Assembly (NCBI GenBank): GCA_001794055.1
Contig: MGJB01000006.1
Span: 1 to 64,000 of the forward strand
DNA from: Candidatus Yanofskybacteria bacterium RIFCSPHIGHO2_01_FULL_41_26
Lineage (GTDB): Bacteria > Patescibacteria > Paceibacteria > 2-02-FULL-40-12 > GWA2-44-9
Reading direction: 5' to 3'
Length of the DNA stretch: 64,000 nt
Positions 33,229 through 42,691 of this stretch are shown piece after piece. The position numbers were made by a program, and so were the translations under genes. Every line of letters begins with the position of its first letter. Position 1 is the stretch's first letter. Below the pieces are notes generated by a model that saw only the letters and a program-made list of their open reading frames with translations, searched no databases and had not been told where the DNA came from.

Positions 33229-35004
33229 ATGGCGATCAACGTCTCTAAAATCACAAAAGCTACCAAATTGCTGCTTTTTGCGTTTCGCAATTACAAAAAG
33301 CAATTTTTGGTAATGACAATATTGGGGACGATAAGCGGTTTTTTTGAGAGTATTGGTATTGCCGCCGTTATTCCCCTTTTCTATCTCATGACAAATACCG
33401 GACAGTCCGGCACAGATATTATTTCGCGCACGATACAAAATTTTTTTTCTATCAGCCACATACCCCTTAATCCACCCGCTATTTTGATTTTTATTTTGCT
33501 TCTTTTTTGCGCAAAAGCGGTTGTTTATGTTATAGCCAGATATGTAAACACAAAAGTTACGGGCCACTACGAAGAAGACGCGAGAAAAGATCTCTTTAGC
33601 CGAACGATGCACGCTTCGTGGAGTTTTATTCTCAACCAAAAAGGCGGCCAATTAGAAAGTATCATTCTGTACGACATTGAAAAGGCAACTTCAATATTGG
33701 GCTTAATCACCGGATTAATACTTACGTTCACCACTTTTTTAACATACGCTTTTGTGGCCTTTAGTATTTCAGCCAAAACCACGCTTGCGATAATGGCCAT
33801 CGGCATTATTCTTTTTTTCATTTATAAACCAATTTTTTACGGGATCAGAAAATTATTCCAAGAAGTCTCAAGACTGCAAAAAGAATCAAACCACCATGTG
33901 GGCGAAAGTATAGCCGGCGCTAAAACCATCAAATCGGCAGCGGTTGAGAAGATAGTGATTAACAAGGCTTCGGATTATTTTGACCGGCTTCGTAGAGCTA
34001 AATTAAGCGCCGCAATTTATAAACAATCCACAGTAAGCCTAATTGAGCCATTGGGATTTGCGGTCATTGCTTTTTTGTTTATTACAACTTACCATTCCCC
34101 ATCATTTAACATCGCCCCATTCGCAGTTATCATGTATTTGATCCAACGAATGTTTAATTATTTTAAAACGGCTCAAAATCAAATCCATTCAATTAATGAG
34201 GCTGTCCCCTACTTAGGGACGATGTTAAATTATCGTAAAAATGTTGTTGGCAGCAGAGAGATCTGGAACGGCGATAAACACTTCTCCCTTAACAAAGAGA
34301 TCGAATTCAGAAATATTGTATTTGGTTATGTTAAAAATCGGAACGTCCTTTCAAGTTTAAATTTCACCATTAAGAAAGGCTGTATTACGGGAATTATCGG
34401 AATATCCGGCGCCGGAAAAACAACGATTACCGATCTCCTCCTCAGATTATTCCGCCCTATAGATGGTAAAATTTTTGTTGACGGTATTGACTTGGAAGAT
34501 ATAGACATTAACGACTGGCGTAAAAATATTGGTTATGTGTCACAGGATATTTTCCTTATGAATGAATCCATAGAAAACAATATCCGTTTTTATAATGATA
34601 AAATGTCCCAAGCCGACATTATCACAGCGGCAAAAGCCGCGAATATTTACGAGACAGTTCAGTTGTTTCCGGAAAAATTTAAAACGATCGCCGGCGAAAG
34701 AGGGGTTAAGTTATCTGGCGGTCAACGTCAAAGAATCGCTCTGGCCAGAGCGTTGGCCCGCAATCCCAAGTTGCTTATTTTAGATGAGGCCACCAGTTCC
34801 ATTGATAATGAATCCGAACAATTGATACAAGAGTCTATACAAAATTTAAAAGGCCGAACAACTATTATAATCATCGCCCATCGCTCTTCGTCGGTTATGC
34901 AGGCTGATAACTTACTCGTGCTGAAAAACGGACAAATTGTTGAACAAGGAAAACCTTCAGACCTTCTTAACAACGAAACTTCGTATTTTGCTAAAATTAA
35001 TTAA
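33229..35004 (+). CDS. MsbA-like ABC exporter (fused permease/ATPase)
   Basis: A 591-residue half-transporter: six membrane helices (residues about 20-320) and a nucleotide-binding domain with GISGAGKTT (Walker A), LSGGQRQRIALARALA (signature), LLILDEATSS (Walker B) and the switch His in IIIAHR. Among glycan-assembly genes it most likely exports lipid-linked sugars, as in PglK or MsbA-like proteins. Its stop overlaps the convergent stop of the CBS-SDR gene (both TAA within 35001-35004). Helical domain plus ATPase are unambiguous; the cargo is inferred. Confidence 0.94.
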   Translation: MAINVSKITKATKLLLFAFRNYKKQFLVMTILGTISGFFESIGIAAVIPLFYLMTNTGQSGTDIISRTIQNFFSISHIPLNPPAILIFILLLFCAKAVVYVIARYVNTKVTGHYEEDARKDLFSRTMHASWSFILNQKGGQLESIILYDIEKATSILGLITGLILTFTTFLTYAFVAFSISAKTTLAIMAIGIILFFIYKPIFYGIRKLFQEVSRLQKESNHHVGESIAGAKTIKSAAVEKIVINKASDYFDRLRRAKLSAAIYKQSTVSLIEPLGFAVIAFLFITTYHSPSFNIAPFAVIMYLIQRMFNYFKTAQNQIHSINEAVPYLGTMLNYRKNVVGSREIWNGDKHFSLNKEIEFRNIVFGYVKNRNVLSSLNFTIKKGCITGIIGISGAGKTTITDLLLRLFRPIDGKIFVDGIDLEDIDINDWRKNIGYVSQDIFLMNESIENNIRFYNDKMSQADIITAAKAANIYETVQLFPEKFKTIAGERGVKLSGGQRQRIALARALARNPKLLILDEATSSIDNESEQLIQESIQNLKGRTTIIIIAHRSSSVMQADNLLVLKNGQIVEQGKPSDLLNNETSYFAKIN

Positions 35005-36359
35005 ATATTCCTGATTTGGGTCAGATAATTATTAAACCTACGATTTCGAAAGTCCTTAAACTGACCGGCCTTAAAAAACGCGAGAATTTCTTTAATTCCA
35101 CTCTGAAGAGAAATCGGGTTATCAAAACCAAGTATTTTTTTAATTTTAGAAAAAGACACTTTGTAATCTCTCCTGTCTTTAACAAAATCCGCCTCTTCAA
35201 TTTTTGAATTTTTAACAAGTTTATTTATTACTTTAGCAATCTGACATATTGTAAAGTTATGGCCGGTAAAGCCAACATTAAAAATCTGGCCTGAAACTTT
35301 TTTTAACGGCGCATCCACTGCCAGCACACAAGCCTCTGCCGCATCATTAACATGTAAAAGCGGCCGCCATTGCGACCCACCATTGACCATTATTTTATTT
35401 TTAAAATAAGCGCTGGCTGTCATCGTGTTGACTACAAGATCAAAACGCATCCGCGGAGACAGCCCATAAAGGGTCCCAAATCGTAAAATTACCGGATGGA
35501 AATAACTGTTTGCATTTGATAGTAAAAATTTTTCGGAAGAAACTTTTGTTTTGGCATATAAAGATAAAGGCCTTACCTTGCTCTTTTCGGTCAAGAGTTC
35601 GGAACTAGCCCCATAAACACTACAAGAAGATGCAAAAACAAGCCTGGGTACCTGATAGTGACGGCAGATCTCAATTAAAGACTTGGTTGAAAAGTGGTTA
35701 GTTTCCATTGTATAAACAGGATTAACCGAAGAAGCAGGATCGCCCACCACGCCTGCAAGATGTATAACACAATCAACTGACTTAATGCCTTTAATCAATT
35801 CCCCTATATTTCTTATGTCGCCCTTTATTAATTTAAAATTTCTTTTTTTTTGTAAATCCATTATTCCACGACTGCCAAATGATAAATTATCTAAAACAGT
35901 AACCCGATAACCCTTATTCAAGAGCTTGCGAGACAAAATTGACCCAACATAGCCGGCGCCTCCTGTAATAAGAACCGACTTGGGAAGAACAGGGTCTTTA
36001 ATTTTCTCATTAACATAAAGACCGATTAAAACACCCTCTTTATTTAAAATTGGCACTCTTTTTATGTGACCTTTGAGATAGCCCCTATTTTTAAAAGAAA
36101 GATTTATTAGTTCCTCTTTGTTTGTGTCAACACTGGCTGATATAAAATTAGCATTCATAATAGTTGCAACCGAAGAATCCGGGTCAAAGCCGTCCAAGAT
36201 TGCTTGTTTTATGTCGCCAATAGTTAAAATCCCCCGCAAGTGATTCTTTTTGTCACAAACAAGACAAATCTCAACTTTTTTTCGGTAAAGATCATGAATT
36301 GCCTCTTGGAGAGTCGTGGAAGGACTGTAAACATACTTTTTAAATTCTTTTTGTATCAT
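35001..36359 (-). CDS. CBS-domain pair fused to an NAD-dependent epimerase-type SDR
   Basis: A 452-residue fusion. Residues about 5-122 are two CBS modules (LQEAIHDLYRKKVEICLVCD, RGILTIGDIKQAILDG; RVPILNKEGVLIGLY), which usually sense adenosyl ligands. Residues about 126-440 are an extended SDR: ITGGAGYVGS, GDIRNIG, SSCSVYG and YAKTK (catalytic Tyr and Lys). The active site has SCS rather than the TDE of 4,6-dehydratases, so it looks more like an epimerase or reductase. In Campylobacter the legionaminate enzyme PtmE has CBS modules joined to a guanylyltransferase; joining them to an SDR is unusual. Last gene of the nonulosonate operon, overlapping the aminotransferase by 20 bases. Confidence 0.88.
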   Translation of the reverse strand: MIQKEFKKYVYSPSTTLQEAIHDLYRKKVEICLVCDKKNHLRGILTIGDIKQAILDGFDPDSSVATIMNANFISASVDTNKEELINLSFKNRGYLKGHIKRVPILNKEGVLIGLYVNEKIKDPVLPKSVLITGGAGYVGSILSRKLLNKGYRVTVLDNLSFGSRGIMDLQKKRNFKLIKGDIRNIGELIKGIKSVDCVIHLAGVVGDPASSVNPVYTMETNHFSTKSLIEICRHYQVPRLVFASSCSVYGASSELLTEKSKVRPLSLYAKTKVSSEKFLLSNANSYFHPVILRFGTLYGLSPRMRFDLVVNTMTASAYFKNKIMVNGGSQWRPLLHVNDAAEACVLAVDAPLKKVSGQIFNVGFTGHNFTICQIAKVINKLVKNSKIEEADFVKDRRDYKVSFSKIKKILGFDNPISLQSGIKEILAFFKAGQFKDFRNRRFNNYLTQIRNI

Positions 36360-37455
36360 AGAATGTCTTGATAGTTTCAACGATTAAGTCGATCTCTTTT
36401 TTAGATATGTGGGAAAAAAGTGGTAACGATAGGACATTATTAGCGACATTATTAGTATTTACAAGCTGCTTTTTATTTACATAAAATTTATTGTAAGTTT
36501 TCTGTAAATGCAATGGCGGATAAAAATATTTTTTTGCGATAATGCCATTTGTTATAAGATGGTCATGAAGTTGATCACGGTTATAGCCGGTTTTCGACGG
36601 ATTTATGTAAAGAGAGAAATCTTTAAATGTGCTCTTGCTGTTTTTATGAATGGCCTGAAATTCAATATTTTTATCTATCCGTGAAAGTTTATTTTTAAAG
36701 TAATTTACAGCAGCCAGACGATCCTTGAGATTCTTATCAATATTTTTTAACGACTCCAGACCTATAATGGCATGGAATTCCGACATTCTCGCATTTAAGC
36801 CATTGAATTTCGTATTATATGATCCGTCATCGCCATAATTGCGGCCAATCCGGCAAAATTCAGCCAGAGCTTTATTGTTGGTGGCGATAAGCCCTCCTTC
36901 AGCTGCAGTCAAGACTTTTGTCGGACTCAAACTGAAGACTTCGGCGTCCCCAAATACACCCACTTTTTTACCTTTGAGTTCCGAACCAAAAGCATGGGCA
37001 GCATCAAAAATAAGTCTTAAATTGTGTTTATTGCAAATTTTTCTTAGGGCGGCAACATTGCAAGAATTGCCAAAAATTTGAGTAGCCAATATGGCACCGG
37101 TCTTCGGGGTTATCATCTTTTTAATCGAAATCGGATCTATCTCATAGGTATCTTTTTTTATATCGGCAAAAACTGGCTTTAAATTATTCCACAACACAGC
37201 ATGACCAGAAGCAGAAAATGTAAAGCTTGGCAAAACAACTTCGCCCCTGACAGCTAATCCTTTCAGAACCAGCATCAAGCCGGAAGTGCAGGAAGAAACT
37301 GCTATGCAATACTTGACCCCCAGATACTTGGAAGCATTATCTTCAAATAATTTAACGTATTTACCGTTTGTAAGAATCCCGCTTTCAATAACCTCCTTGA
37401 ATCTGGGGGCATATTTTTTGTATTTTGATAATGTTGGTTTTGTTATTGGTATCAT
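36340..37455 (-). CDS. DegT/DnrJ/EryC1 sugar aminotransferase (LegC-like)
   Basis: A 371-residue PLP-dependent aminotransferase acting on a keto-sugar nucleotide. It starts MIPITKPTLSKYK, has SSCTSGLMLVLKGL for PLP phosphate binding, DAAHAFGSELKG (Asp to the pyridine N) and SLSPTKVLTAAEGG with the Schiff-base Lys, so it is catalytically complete. In the operon it would install the amino group at C-4 of the hexose that becomes C-7 of the nonulosonic acid. An ATG six codons earlier is possible. Confidence 0.93.
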   Translation of the reverse strand: MIPITKPTLSKYKKYAPRFKEVIESGILTNGKYVKLFEDNASKYLGVKYCIAVSSCTSGLMLVLKGLAVRGEVVLPSFTFSASGHAVLWNNLKPVFADIKKDTYEIDPISIKKMITPKTGAILATQIFGNSCNVAALRKICNKHNLRLIFDAAHAFGSELKGKKVGVFGDAEVFSLSPTKVLTAAEGGLIATNNKALAEFCRIGRNYGDDGSYNTKFNGLNARMSEFHAIIGLESLKNIDKNLKDRLAAVNYFKNKLSRIDKNIEFQAIHKNSKSTFKDFSLYINPSKTGYNRDQLHDHLITNGIIAKKYFYPPLHLQKTYNKFYVNKKQLVNTNNVANNVLSLPLFSHISKKEIDLIVETIKTFYDTKRI

Positions 37456-37480
37456 GTTTATTAAAAATAGCATTAGGCGA

Positions 37481-37888
37481 CTAATGCTGTTTAATTTTCC
37501 TTAGAACTTTAACGGGGCAACCAACGGCTATTACGTTATCCGAAATATTGGAGTTAACAAAACTATGAGCGCCAACAACAGAGTTGGTACCTATCGTAAC
37601 TCCCGGCATGATCGTGCTGTGCGAGCCAATTCTGCAGTTTCGCTTTAGTATAACCCGGCCCTTTTTGTGGTCAATGGTGGATAAGGAATAAATCGAACAA
37701 TGAGATCCTATCTCAACATTATTTCCAATCGTAACACCGTGTTTCGCATTTATGTAAGTAAAAGCACCTATGTCTGTTTCCTGACCAAGCTTAAGGTTTT
37801 CCGGATGCTGAACCATCCAATTCCACTTGGTTAATTCGCCATGTTTTATCTTCGGCTTTTTCCAGTTTTTAAATCTCTTTTGAGCCAT
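37481..37888 (-). CDS. Hexapeptide-repeat acyltransferase (LegH-like)
   Basis: A 135-residue left-handed beta-helix protein with repeated [IV]GxxxxIG-type turns (TIGNNVEIGSHCSIYS, RIGSHSTIMPGVTIG) and a His in a loop that could be catalytic. The small size fits sugar O- or N-acetyltransferases. Position between the aminotransferase and the 2-epimerase suggests N-acetylation of the new amino group, the LegH step. It follows the neuC-like stop without a gap. Confidence 0.88.
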   Translation of the reverse strand: MAQKRFKNWKKPKIKHGELTKWNWMVQHPENLKLGQETDIGAFTYINAKHGVTIGNNVEIGSHCSIYSLSTIDHKKGRVILKRNCRIGSHSTIMPGVTIGTNSVVGAHSFVNSNISDNVIAVGCPVKVLRKIKQH

Positions 37889-39040
37889 TTAGTAGGTTAT
37901 CTTCTTTGTTAATAATCTATCGTCAATATTAATATTTTCTAGAATTTTAGCAACCCTTGGTCCAGTTTTTCCATCACCCCAAGGATTTTTTATTTTAGCT
38001 AATTTTGCCAGATATTTTTTATCGTTAAGCGACTTATTTATGGCTCGAAATATTTCATTTTTATCATGTCCAACATTTATTACATTTTCCCCACACTGTC
38101 TTCCCGCTTGACGAGTGCCAATATTTACAACAGGCGTTTTAAAGGACGGGGATTCAATCATTGCGCCGCTTGAATTTCCTATCCAAACGACAGCCTCCCT
38201 CTCAATAGCCAAAAAATATTTATGATCAAAACTGGGATATATATGAAACAGTGGGTTTGATCTTTCTTTATTTATAGCCCAAATTATTTGGCTTCCACCC
38301 TCATCAGGGTGAGGATAAATAACAACTACTGGCAGATTGAATTTTTTTACAGCCTCGATTGTTGTGCTCATCTGCTCGCCGGCCCGATCAACTTCTTCGC
38401 TTACCGGGTGCTGGATCAATAAGATAAATTTTCCATTCGAATCAATGGCCAATTTTTTAAAAACTTCTTTTCTGGAAGGAAGTTTTTCGTTAAGCATAAC
38501 GTCGATAGCCGGAGCACCGACAACGTGAATTCGCCAATTCTCTTCACCCATCTTTTTTATCCTTTCTGCTGCCTCTTTGGTAGCCGGAAAATGAATATGG
38601 GATAATTTAGTAATCGCATGCCTTGCCATATCATCAACAGTCCCACTTTTATCACCGCCATGGGTATGAGCCATCGGAATTCTTAAATAAGTACAAGCCA
38701 ATGCTGTTGCTAAGGTTTCAGGCCTATCGCCTTGAATCAAAACCAAATCAGGCCTATCCTTTCGAAACTTGACTGTCAATTCTTTTATAAAATCAGCCAC
38801 AAACTGAACGGTATCAGAATTGCTACCCATCCCAAAAATCGCTTGTATCGGCTCGGTTTTTGGAAATTCGGAAGTAACGTATTTAGCTGTTTTTCCTAAT
38901 TCCGGCATAAGATGCACACCGGTTGTGTATATCTTCAATTTTAAAAACTCGCTTTTTTTGATGGCTTTTAAAACAGGCGTTATCAATCCGAAATCAGCCC
39001 TAGTTCCAGAAATGTATGCAATTTTTTTAATTTTCCTCAT
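37889..39040 (-). CDS. neuC: Hydrolysing UDP/GDP-sugar 2-epimerase (NeuC/LegG-like)
   Basis: A 383-residue enzyme that epimerises C-2 and releases the nucleotide to give the free N-acyl-mannosamine-type sugar used by NeuB. Conserved parts are ISGTRADFGLITPVLKAI, LIQGDRPETLATALA, HTHGGDKSGTVDDMARHAITK, the late IGNSSGAMIESPSF and VNIGTRQAGRQ. Start and the preceding stop share a base (TAATG), so translation is coupled to neuB. In a legionaminate route it would be LegG; the nucleotide is not predictable. Confidence 0.95.
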   Translation of the reverse strand: MRKIKKIAYISGTRADFGLITPVLKAIKKSEFLKLKIYTTGVHLMPELGKTAKYVTSEFPKTEPIQAIFGMGSNSDTVQFVADFIKELTVKFRKDRPDLVLIQGDRPETLATALACTYLRIPMAHTHGGDKSGTVDDMARHAITKLSHIHFPATKEAAERIKKMGEENWRIHVVGAPAIDVMLNEKLPSRKEVFKKLAIDSNGKFILLIQHPVSEEVDRAGEQMSTTIEAVKKFNLPVVVIYPHPDEGGSQIIWAINKERSNPLFHIYPSFDHKYFLAIEREAVVWIGNSSGAMIESPSFKTPVVNIGTRQAGRQCGENVINVGHDKNEIFRAINKSLNDKKYLAKLAKIKNPWGDGKTGPRVAKILENINIDDRLLTKKITY

Positions 39041-40086
39041 TAAATTAAATTTCTATTCAACAATGTCCCTCTTTTTATATATTTTTTAGCCCTCTTCCCA
39101 AGTACTTTATCAAAATATTTAGGAGCTAATCCATTGGCTGGTCTTTTGATATCCAGATTGTTCCGGGTAAATCTTTCGCCTTTTTTGATATCTCGAACAG
39201 CAACAATGCTTCTTCTTATCACCAATAACTTTTTCTCCGATTCTGTCGGTTTCTTAATAGCAGAACCAAGAATGATATTTACAGCTCGTACTTCATCAAC
39301 CATCTTCTTAAAATCTATTCGATTAGACGAAGTCCTATGATCCGGTCCGGGAAGATTATTATCCAAAGTTAAGTGTTTCTCAATAACACAGGCCCCTAAA
39401 GAAGTGGCCATTACAGCAACCTGCGAACCGTTAGTATGATCTGAATACCCGACCAAAACATTTAGCTCCTTCATCATGGTTTGCATCGCCCTTAAATTAA
39501 TTTCTTCAGAAGGACAGGGGTAGTTTGTTGTACAATGCAAAACGATTATTTTATCACCACCGGCTTTTTTTATTGTTTTAACAGCTTCTTTAACCTCTGC
39601 CATTGTTGCCATACCCGTTCCCAAAATCATCGGTTTTCCCAATTTGGCCGCATAGGTAAGAAGGGGCAAACTCGTCAGGTCTCCTGAACCGAACTTGAAC
39701 GCCGGAACACTAAAATCTTTAAGCAGATCAACAGAAGCAAAACTTCCATGAGGAGTCGAAAGAAAAATTATCCCCATTTTTTTGCAGTGAGCAATAACTT
39801 GCGGATACCAACTCTCATCAAATTCCAACTTCCTTAACATTTCTATCTGACTTTCAACTTTACCAAGATTTTTCTTTTGATATTCAACCATCTCTCCGGA
39901 TTCGGTTACCACCTGCTCTGCCCGAAAAGTCTGAAATTTAACCGCATCAGCCCCGGCACTTGCCGCCGCATCAACGAGTTTCAAGGCCAAATCCAGTTTC
40001 CCGTTGTGATTAACTCCGGCTTCGGCAATAATAAAAACAGGTTCATTGTATCCAATTCTGCGGTTTTGTATTAAAATATTTTTCAT
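39040..40086 (-). CDS. neuB: Nonulosonic acid synthase (NeuB/LegI-like)
   Basis: A 348-residue enzyme that condenses phosphoenolpyruvate with a six-carbon N-acyl sugar to make a nine-carbon sialic-type acid. The TIM-barrel part shows IIAEAGVNHNGKLDLAL, DAVKFQTF, STPHGSFASVDLL, KFGSGDLTSLPLL, VLHCTTNYPCP and VGYSDHTNG; the C-terminal SAF (antifreeze-like) domain follows from about residue 285 (RRSIVAVRDIKKGE). It overlaps neuA by ATGA. This is the key enzyme proving nonulosonate synthesis. Confidence 0.97.
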   Translation of the reverse strand: MKNILIQNRRIGYNEPVFIIAEAGVNHNGKLDLALKLVDAAASAGADAVKFQTFRAEQVVTESGEMVEYQKKNLGKVESQIEMLRKLEFDESWYPQVIAHCKKMGIIFLSTPHGSFASVDLLKDFSVPAFKFGSGDLTSLPLLTYAAKLGKPMILGTGMATMAEVKEAVKTIKKAGGDKIIVLHCTTNYPCPSEEINLRAMQTMMKELNVLVGYSDHTNGSQVAVMATSLGACVIEKHLTLDNNLPGPDHRTSSNRIDFKKMVDEVRAVNIILGSAIKKPTESEKKLLVIRRSIVAVRDIKKGERFTRNNLDIKRPANGLAPKYFDKVLGKRAKKYIKRGTLLNRNLI

Positions 40087-40778
40087 TGCGAACGTAAAAT
40101 GGCTTCAGCCAATTTAAAATCAATGAGTTCATCTATGTCCACAGATCTTTCGCGTGGCATTAGAAAAATTTCCGAATTATCGTCAATTATCTTGTCATTT
40201 TTCATAAGTATTTCTCTTTTTACAACATAAACAGCGCCGTTTATTTTATAAAGTTTCGGTAATTCTTGACTTCTTTTTTTTGTTCCAGAACCTCTCAAAA
40301 AAAGAACTGCTTTTCCATCTTTGAGTTTATACATCCATTCGGGCCTTTCACTTATTTCGCAAACCCCGATACACGAACCTGCTTTTGTTTTAAACATCTT
40401 TTCTATGGCACCATCGATGTCATCAACCGAAACAAGAGGACTGGTGGGCTGAATAAGGACTATCAAATCCGCATCAAAACCATTTGAGGAGAAATATGCA
40501 ACAGCGTGCTGAAGAACATGTTCCGGCCGAGCGGTATCAGTGGCAAGTTCGGCCGGACGGATAAATGGAACTTCGGCACCATACTTTTCACTAATCTTAG
40601 CAATTATTGGATCATCGGTAGACACAATAATCCTGTCAATATAATCTGACAATAACGCGGCTTTTATAGCATAACTAATCATCGGCTTGCCATTGAGCTT
40701 CTTTATGTTTTTTCTTGGTAATCTTTTAGACCCACCTCTTGCTGGTACAATGGCTAATATTTTTTTATTTTTATACAT
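40083..40778 (-). CDS. neuA: CMP-nonulosonate cytidylyltransferase (NeuA/LegF-like)
   Basis: A 231-residue enzyme that activates the nine-carbon acid as its CMP sugar. The N-terminal VPARGGSKRLPRKNIKKLNG is the nucleotide-binding signature, followed by IVSTDDPIIAKISEKYGA, LIQPTSPLVSVDDID and INGAVYVV. Length is normal for the single-domain form. ATGA overlap with neuB downstream, six bases after the amidotransferase gene. Confidence 0.96.
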   Translation of the reverse strand: MYKNKKILAIVPARGGSKRLPRKNIKKLNGKPMISYAIKAALLSDYIDRIIVSTDDPIIAKISEKYGAEVPFIRPAELATDTARPEHVLQHAVAYFSSNGFDADLIVLIQPTSPLVSVDDIDGAIEKMFKTKAGSCIGVCEISERPEWMYKLKDGKAVLFLRGSGTKKRSQELPKLYKINGAVYVVKREILMKNDKIIDDNSEIFLMPRERSVDIDELIDFKLAEAILRSQ

Positions 40779-40784
40779 AAAATT

Positions 40785-42038
40785 TTATTTTACCTGATGT
40801 CTTAGCTTCAATTTTCCTTTTTCTTTTTTCCACAAATGAGGCGAACGAAATTTGTCAGCTAACTCCATAAAATATTTCTTATTCATCAAAGATCGTTTAA
40901 ACATCTTGGAGGCTTTGGGAAATTCTTTTTTTGTAATGCTTAAATACTCCCACAACTCATCAGCAAATCTTTCTGGAAATTCTCCGTCAAATCTTTTTAT
41001 CAGAGAGACTCCTTCTTCACGGGTTATTTCACCCGAACGAACTTCTTGGGAAGCATCATATGTCGCCCGGCCGATACCGAATTTGATAAAGGTGGTGTAA
41101 TAATGAAGATCGTCGACCTTATCGTCAATACTATTATATTTGCTGTAGGTACCGGGTGTTCTTTCCGGCGAGGCCTGAAAATTGCCATTCTCAACTGCAT
41201 AATAATATGTTTCTTGAGGGTGCCACTTGATATAATAACCTAGATAGTGAACCTCAACCTTGTTTTTTAATATATCCTTCGGATTGGCCGGAAGATAAGC
41301 ATTAAGATCATTTTTACTCACTCCATATTTTTTTATCAGGTCAGAAAAAGAAGTTCCGCCAAGGTAGATCTTCGACTTATCTTTGGCAGTAAAATAAGAC
41401 CAATCACGTTTTGCTTTTTCATTATCAGCAATTGGATTGCCATATTCAGCCTCGTTTTCTCCATACAATACCAGGGGTATTTTATATAAAACGGCTAATT
41501 TTGGCGCCAAAGCTTTCTGGCCAATAATAAACGGCTGGAAGGGATGGAAGAGATTTTCTGTAGCCAAACGTGTAAGCAAACGATGCACTCTTCCGTTTGG
41601 AGTAAATAAAATATTATCCAAACCTGAACATATCCACGCCTGAAAATTTTTCCAGCCCCAAGAAGTATAAACATGAGGTGCCCAAGTTACCGTAAGAGGA
41701 TGCATCCCGTATTTATATTTCAGTAAATGTGAAGCATAAAAACTATCTTTCCCCCCCGAACCAGGAATAATACAGTCGTAAGAACCGTCATTTTTTCTAA
41801 AACGATTCAACAGCCTTAGTAGTTCTTTCTCCCGTTTTGTCCAATCAATTGTTTTCTTTTTATCCATCACGCGACAAGCATCACAAATCCCGTTTTTATC
41901 AAAATTTATAGTTTCTTTTTTGCTTTCTTTGGTATGAGAATATTCTACTACCGAATTCGGGCGTTGATTTGAAATAACACATCTTTTGCAAAATCTAACT
42001 TCGGATGGCAAGCCAAATAAGGTTTTTGTTTTTTTCAT
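40785..42038 (-). CDS. N-acetyl sugar amidotransferase (PseA/WbpG family)
   Basis: A 417-residue PP-loop ATPase. The zinc-like pairs CKRCVIS near residue 18 and CDACRV near 53 and the ATP-pyrophosphate loop PGSGGKDS identify the PseA/WbpG family, which turns an N-acetyl group into an acetamidino group. Ammonia comes from a HisH-like glutaminase through a HisF-like barrel; both are encoded just upstream, overlapping by ATGA. With neuABC in one operon the product should be an acetamidino nonulosonic acid such as Leg5Am7Ac, or the pseudaminate equivalent. Confidence 0.93.
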   Translation of the reverse strand: MKKTKTLFGLPSEVRFCKRCVISNQRPNSVVEYSHTKESKKETINFDKNGICDACRVMDKKKTIDWTKREKELLRLLNRFRKNDGSYDCIIPGSGGKDSFYASHLLKYKYGMHPLTVTWAPHVYTSWGWKNFQAWICSGLDNILFTPNGRVHRLLTRLATENLFHPFQPFIIGQKALAPKLAVLYKIPLVLYGENEAEYGNPIADNEKAKRDWSYFTAKDKSKIYLGGTSFSDLIKKYGVSKNDLNAYLPANPKDILKNKVEVHYLGYYIKWHPQETYYYAVENGNFQASPERTPGTYSKYNSIDDKVDDLHYYTTFIKFGIGRATYDASQEVRSGEITREEGVSLIKRFDGEFPERFADELWEYLSITKKEFPKASKMFKRSLMNKKYFMELADKFRSPHLWKKEKGKLKLRHQVK

Positions 42039-42691
42039 AAGGCTTTAACTAAATTAACAAAGTTTTTTATTATTCGGAGTCCGACTTGGCCGCTTTTTTC
42101 AGGATGGAATTGAAAACCATATACATTTCCCTTCTGAACAGTAGAGCAAAATTGATATCCTCCATAGATAGTAGTTGTTAAAATCGCTTTTTTATCAATT
42201 GGCTCAAGTATATATGAGTGGACAAAATATACATAAGGATCTTTCCCGATAGAGTTGAGAATATCTCCTTCAGGTTTTGTGCTATTTGAGAGTGTTATTT
42301 TGTTCCATCCGATATGAGGTATTTTGATTCCCATTTTAAGCCCTGGGAACTTTACCACTTTCCCAGAAATTATATCAAGGCCCCTAAATTCGCCAAACTC
42401 ATATCCCTTTGACAACAGAAGCTGCGCCCCAAGACAAATTCCCAAAATTGGCTTTCCTTTTTCGGCAAATTTTTTAATTTCCCCTTCTAGCCCACGTGCC
42501 TTTATGCCTTCCATTCCCGCTTCAAAAGAACCTACGCCCGGTAAAACTAAAGCATCTAATCGATTTATTTCTTCAGTGTTTTCAACGATTACCACATCGT
42601 CAATGAATTCTCTTAATGCTTTGCGCAGGCTATAAAGATTGCCTACCCCATAATCAACAATGCCGATTTTTTTATTATTAGACCCTGACAT
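42035..42691 (-). CDS. hisH: HisH-type glutamine amidotransferase subunit
   Basis: A 218-residue class I glutaminase homologous to the HisH subunit of imidazole glycerol phosphate synthase. GICLGAQLL holds the nucleophile Cys, FQFHPEKSG the His and Glu of the triad; IVDYGVGNLYSL and PGVGSF are family marks. There are no other histidine genes, and its neighbours are HisF-like and PseA-like, so it is the HisH2-type ammonia supplier for sugar amidination. Named by homology, not by a role in histidine synthesis. Confidence 0.94.
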   Translation of the reverse strand: MSGSNNKKIGIVDYGVGNLYSLRKALREFIDDVVIVENTEEINRLDALVLPGVGSFEAGMEGIKARGLEGEIKKFAEKGKPILGICLGAQLLLSKGYEFGEFRGLDIISGKVVKFPGLKMGIKIPHIGWNKITLSNSTKPEGDILNSIGKDPYVYFVHSYILEPIDKKAILTTTIYGGYQFCSTVQKGNVYGFQFHPEKSGQVGLRIIKNFVNLVKAL

